A stretch of 12,629 bases of DNA from Proteobacteria bacterium UBA6920. Its GTDB lineage: Bacteria; Pseudomonadota; Gammaproteobacteria; SG8-11. The stretch is taken from positions 1 to 12,629 of the forward strand of contig DKAS01000191.1 in NCBI GenBank assembly GCA_002448875.1, written 5' to 3'. Of the stretch, positions 11,452 to 12,629 are shown in pieces (the stretch's first letter is position 1; every line of letters starts with the position of its first letter). Position numbers and translations under genes: made by a program. The notes under the pieces are model-generated. The model had not been told where the DNA came from. It did not search any database and saw only the letters and a program-made list of their open reading frames with translations.

Positions 11452-12629
11452 ATGGCGACACAATCCTCACAAGTCAAATTAAGCGGCCTGGCCAAACGCC
11501 TGGTGCAGGACAAGCTGCTCACCGAGGACAATGCGGCCAAACTGCATACCGCGGCGCTGAAGAAAAAAGTGCCGTTCGTCACCCACCTGGTGGAAAGCAA
11601 CGCGGTCAAGTCCATAGACATAGCCAACTGCGCTTCCCACGAATTCGGCCTGCCCTTGATCGACCTCAGCGCCATGGATATCGAGACCGAGGTCGCCAAG
11701 CTGGTGGACGAGAAAGTCGTGCGCCAGCACCATGCGCTGCCCCTGTACAAACGCGGCACCCGGCTCTACGTTGGCATTTCCGATCCGACCAATCTGCAGG
11801 CACTGGACGCCATCAAATTCAACACCGGCCTGACGTCCGAAGGAATTCTGGTCGAGGAAGACAAGCTGACCAAGACCATCGACAGCGTCATGGCGGCCAA
11901 CGACACCTCGCTGTCCGACCTGGGCGACGACAGCCTGGACGATCTGGACATTTCCGCCGAGGACGATGGCGTCAGCGCCGCATCCAGCGACAACGATTCG
12001 GTCGGCGATGACACCCCGGTGGTGCGTTTCGTCAACAAGGTGCTGCTCGACGCCATCAACAAGGGCGCATCTGATATACACTTCGAGCCCTATGAGAAAC
12101 AATACCGGGTACGCTTCCGCCAGGACGGCGTGCTGCGCGAAGTGGCCTCGCCGCCGGTGCAACTGGCGTTGAAAATCGCCGCCCGCATCAAGGTCATGTC
12201 GAAAATGGACATTTCCGAGCGCCGCATCCCCCAGGACGGCCGTATCAAGATGAAGCTGTCCAAGACCAAGGCCATCGATTTTCGCGTCAACTCCTGCCCG
12301 ACCCTGTTCGGCGAGAAAATCGTGCTGCGTATCCTCGATTCCTCCAGCGCCATGCTGGGCATCGAAGTGCTGGGTTACGAGGACGAGCAGCGCAAACTCT
12401 ATGAAGCGGCCCTGTCCAAGCCCTATGGCATGATCCTGGTCACCGGCCCCACCGGTAGCGGCAAGACGGTATCGCTGTACACCGGTTTGAACATCCTCAA
12501 CACCGAGGATCGCAACATTTCCACCGCCGAGGACCCGGCGGAAATCAATCTCTATGGCGTCAACCAGGTGAATATGAACGCCAAGGTGGGGCTGACCTTC
12601 GCCAATGCCCTGCGCGCCTTCCTGCGCCA
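11452..12629 (+). CDS. pilB: PilB, type IV pilus extension ATPase (partial, right end missing)
   Basis: The frame is open from the ATG at 11452 to the window edge, giving 392 residues of a protein usually about 565 long. The N-terminal part (about 1-150) is the GspE/PilB N-domain, with HEFGLPLIDLSAMD and LYVGISDPTN. An acidic linker (about 150-185) follows. The ATPase part starts near PVVRFVNKVLLDAI and KGASDIHFEPYE. Walker A is GPTGSGKT at 332-339, followed by SLYTGLNILN, the ISTAEDPAEINL Asp-box region and QVNMNAKVGLTF. The Walker B and His boxes lie beyond the edge. PilB hexamers power pilin addition at the inner-membrane base. AAGG lies only three bases before the ATG, so translation initiation may be modest. 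In related bacteria pilC and pilD often follow. Confidence 0.96.
   Translation, partial: MATQSSQVKLSGLAKRLVQDKLLTEDNAAKLHTAALKKKVPFVTHLVESNAVKSIDIANCASHEFGLPLIDLSAMDIETEVAKLVDEKVVRQHHALPLYKRGTRLYVGISDPTNLQALDAIKFNTGLTSEGILVEEDKLTKTIDSVMAANDTSLSDLGDDSLDDLDISAEDDGVSAASSDNDSVGDDTPVVRFVNKVLLDAINKGASDIHFEPYEKQYRVRFRQDGVLREVASPPVQLALKIAARIKVMSKMDISERRIPQDGRIKMKLSKTKAIDFRVNSCPTLFGEKIVLRILDSSSAMLGIEVLGYEDEQRKLYEAALSKPYGMILVTGPTGSGKTVSLYTGLNILNTEDRNISTAEDPAEINLYGVNQVNMNAKVGLTFANALRAFLR

Overview
The window looks like a chromosomal segment of a free-living, fairly GC-rich gammaproteobacterium. PilS, PilR and PilB closely resemble the Pseudomonas-type versions, a TfpX/TfpZ-type pilin accessory gene is present, and the main pilin gene has a near-consensus sigma-54 promoter. 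I cannot name the genus. No transposase, integrase, CRISPR array, tRNA or rRNA was seen, so this looks like core surface-behaviour DNA rather than a mobile island.

Left part (1-3619). A minus-strand pair encodes a CheB-like regulator (cut by the left edge) and a two-domain response regulator with a DUF4388/PATAN-like N-terminus and a CheY-like C-terminus. A 436-base divergent region separates them from a 744-residue inner-membrane protein. That protein has a long, probably cytoplasmic N-terminal half, one membrane helix, a periplasmic coiled coil and a C-terminal LysM domain. It resembles FimV in parts list but has the reverse order.

Middle (3741-6058). A tight two-gene unit encodes a short two-helix HAMP protein with no output domain and a TauE/SafE-family anion exporter. 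A possible 54-residue membrane peptide follows. Then, on the minus strand, comes a TfpX/TfpZ-family type IV pilin accessory protein.

Right part (6198-12629). Type IV pilus genes all read rightwards: pilS and pilR (ATGA overlap), a 431-base regulatory region, a major pilin gene with a strong ribosome binding site, a strong intrinsic terminator, a second paralogous pilin gene, a third more divergent prepilin gene, and the start of pilB (cut by the right edge). The expected circuit is that PilS phosphorylates PilR, PilR activates sigma-54 RNA polymerase at the pilA promoter, the pilins are inserted with help from the TfpZ-like protein, and PilB powers fibre extension.

The most interesting non-coding signal is in the pilA leader. 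Two arms at 9519-9539 and 9581-9602 can form a long interrupted stem of about 20 pairs that starts only a few bases after the predicted transcription start. A local hairpin competes for one arm. Other points worth attention are a cluster of TGACC/GGTCA half-sites about 170-215 bases upstream of the predicted pilA start, the unusual cysteine patterns of the two main pilins, a run of strong stem-loops between the third pilin and pilB, the inverted FimV-like architecture, and the HAMP-only/TauE pair. I see no clearly new multi-gene system. The candidates for novelty are the pilA leader RNA, the HAMP-TauE unit and the LysM membrane protein.
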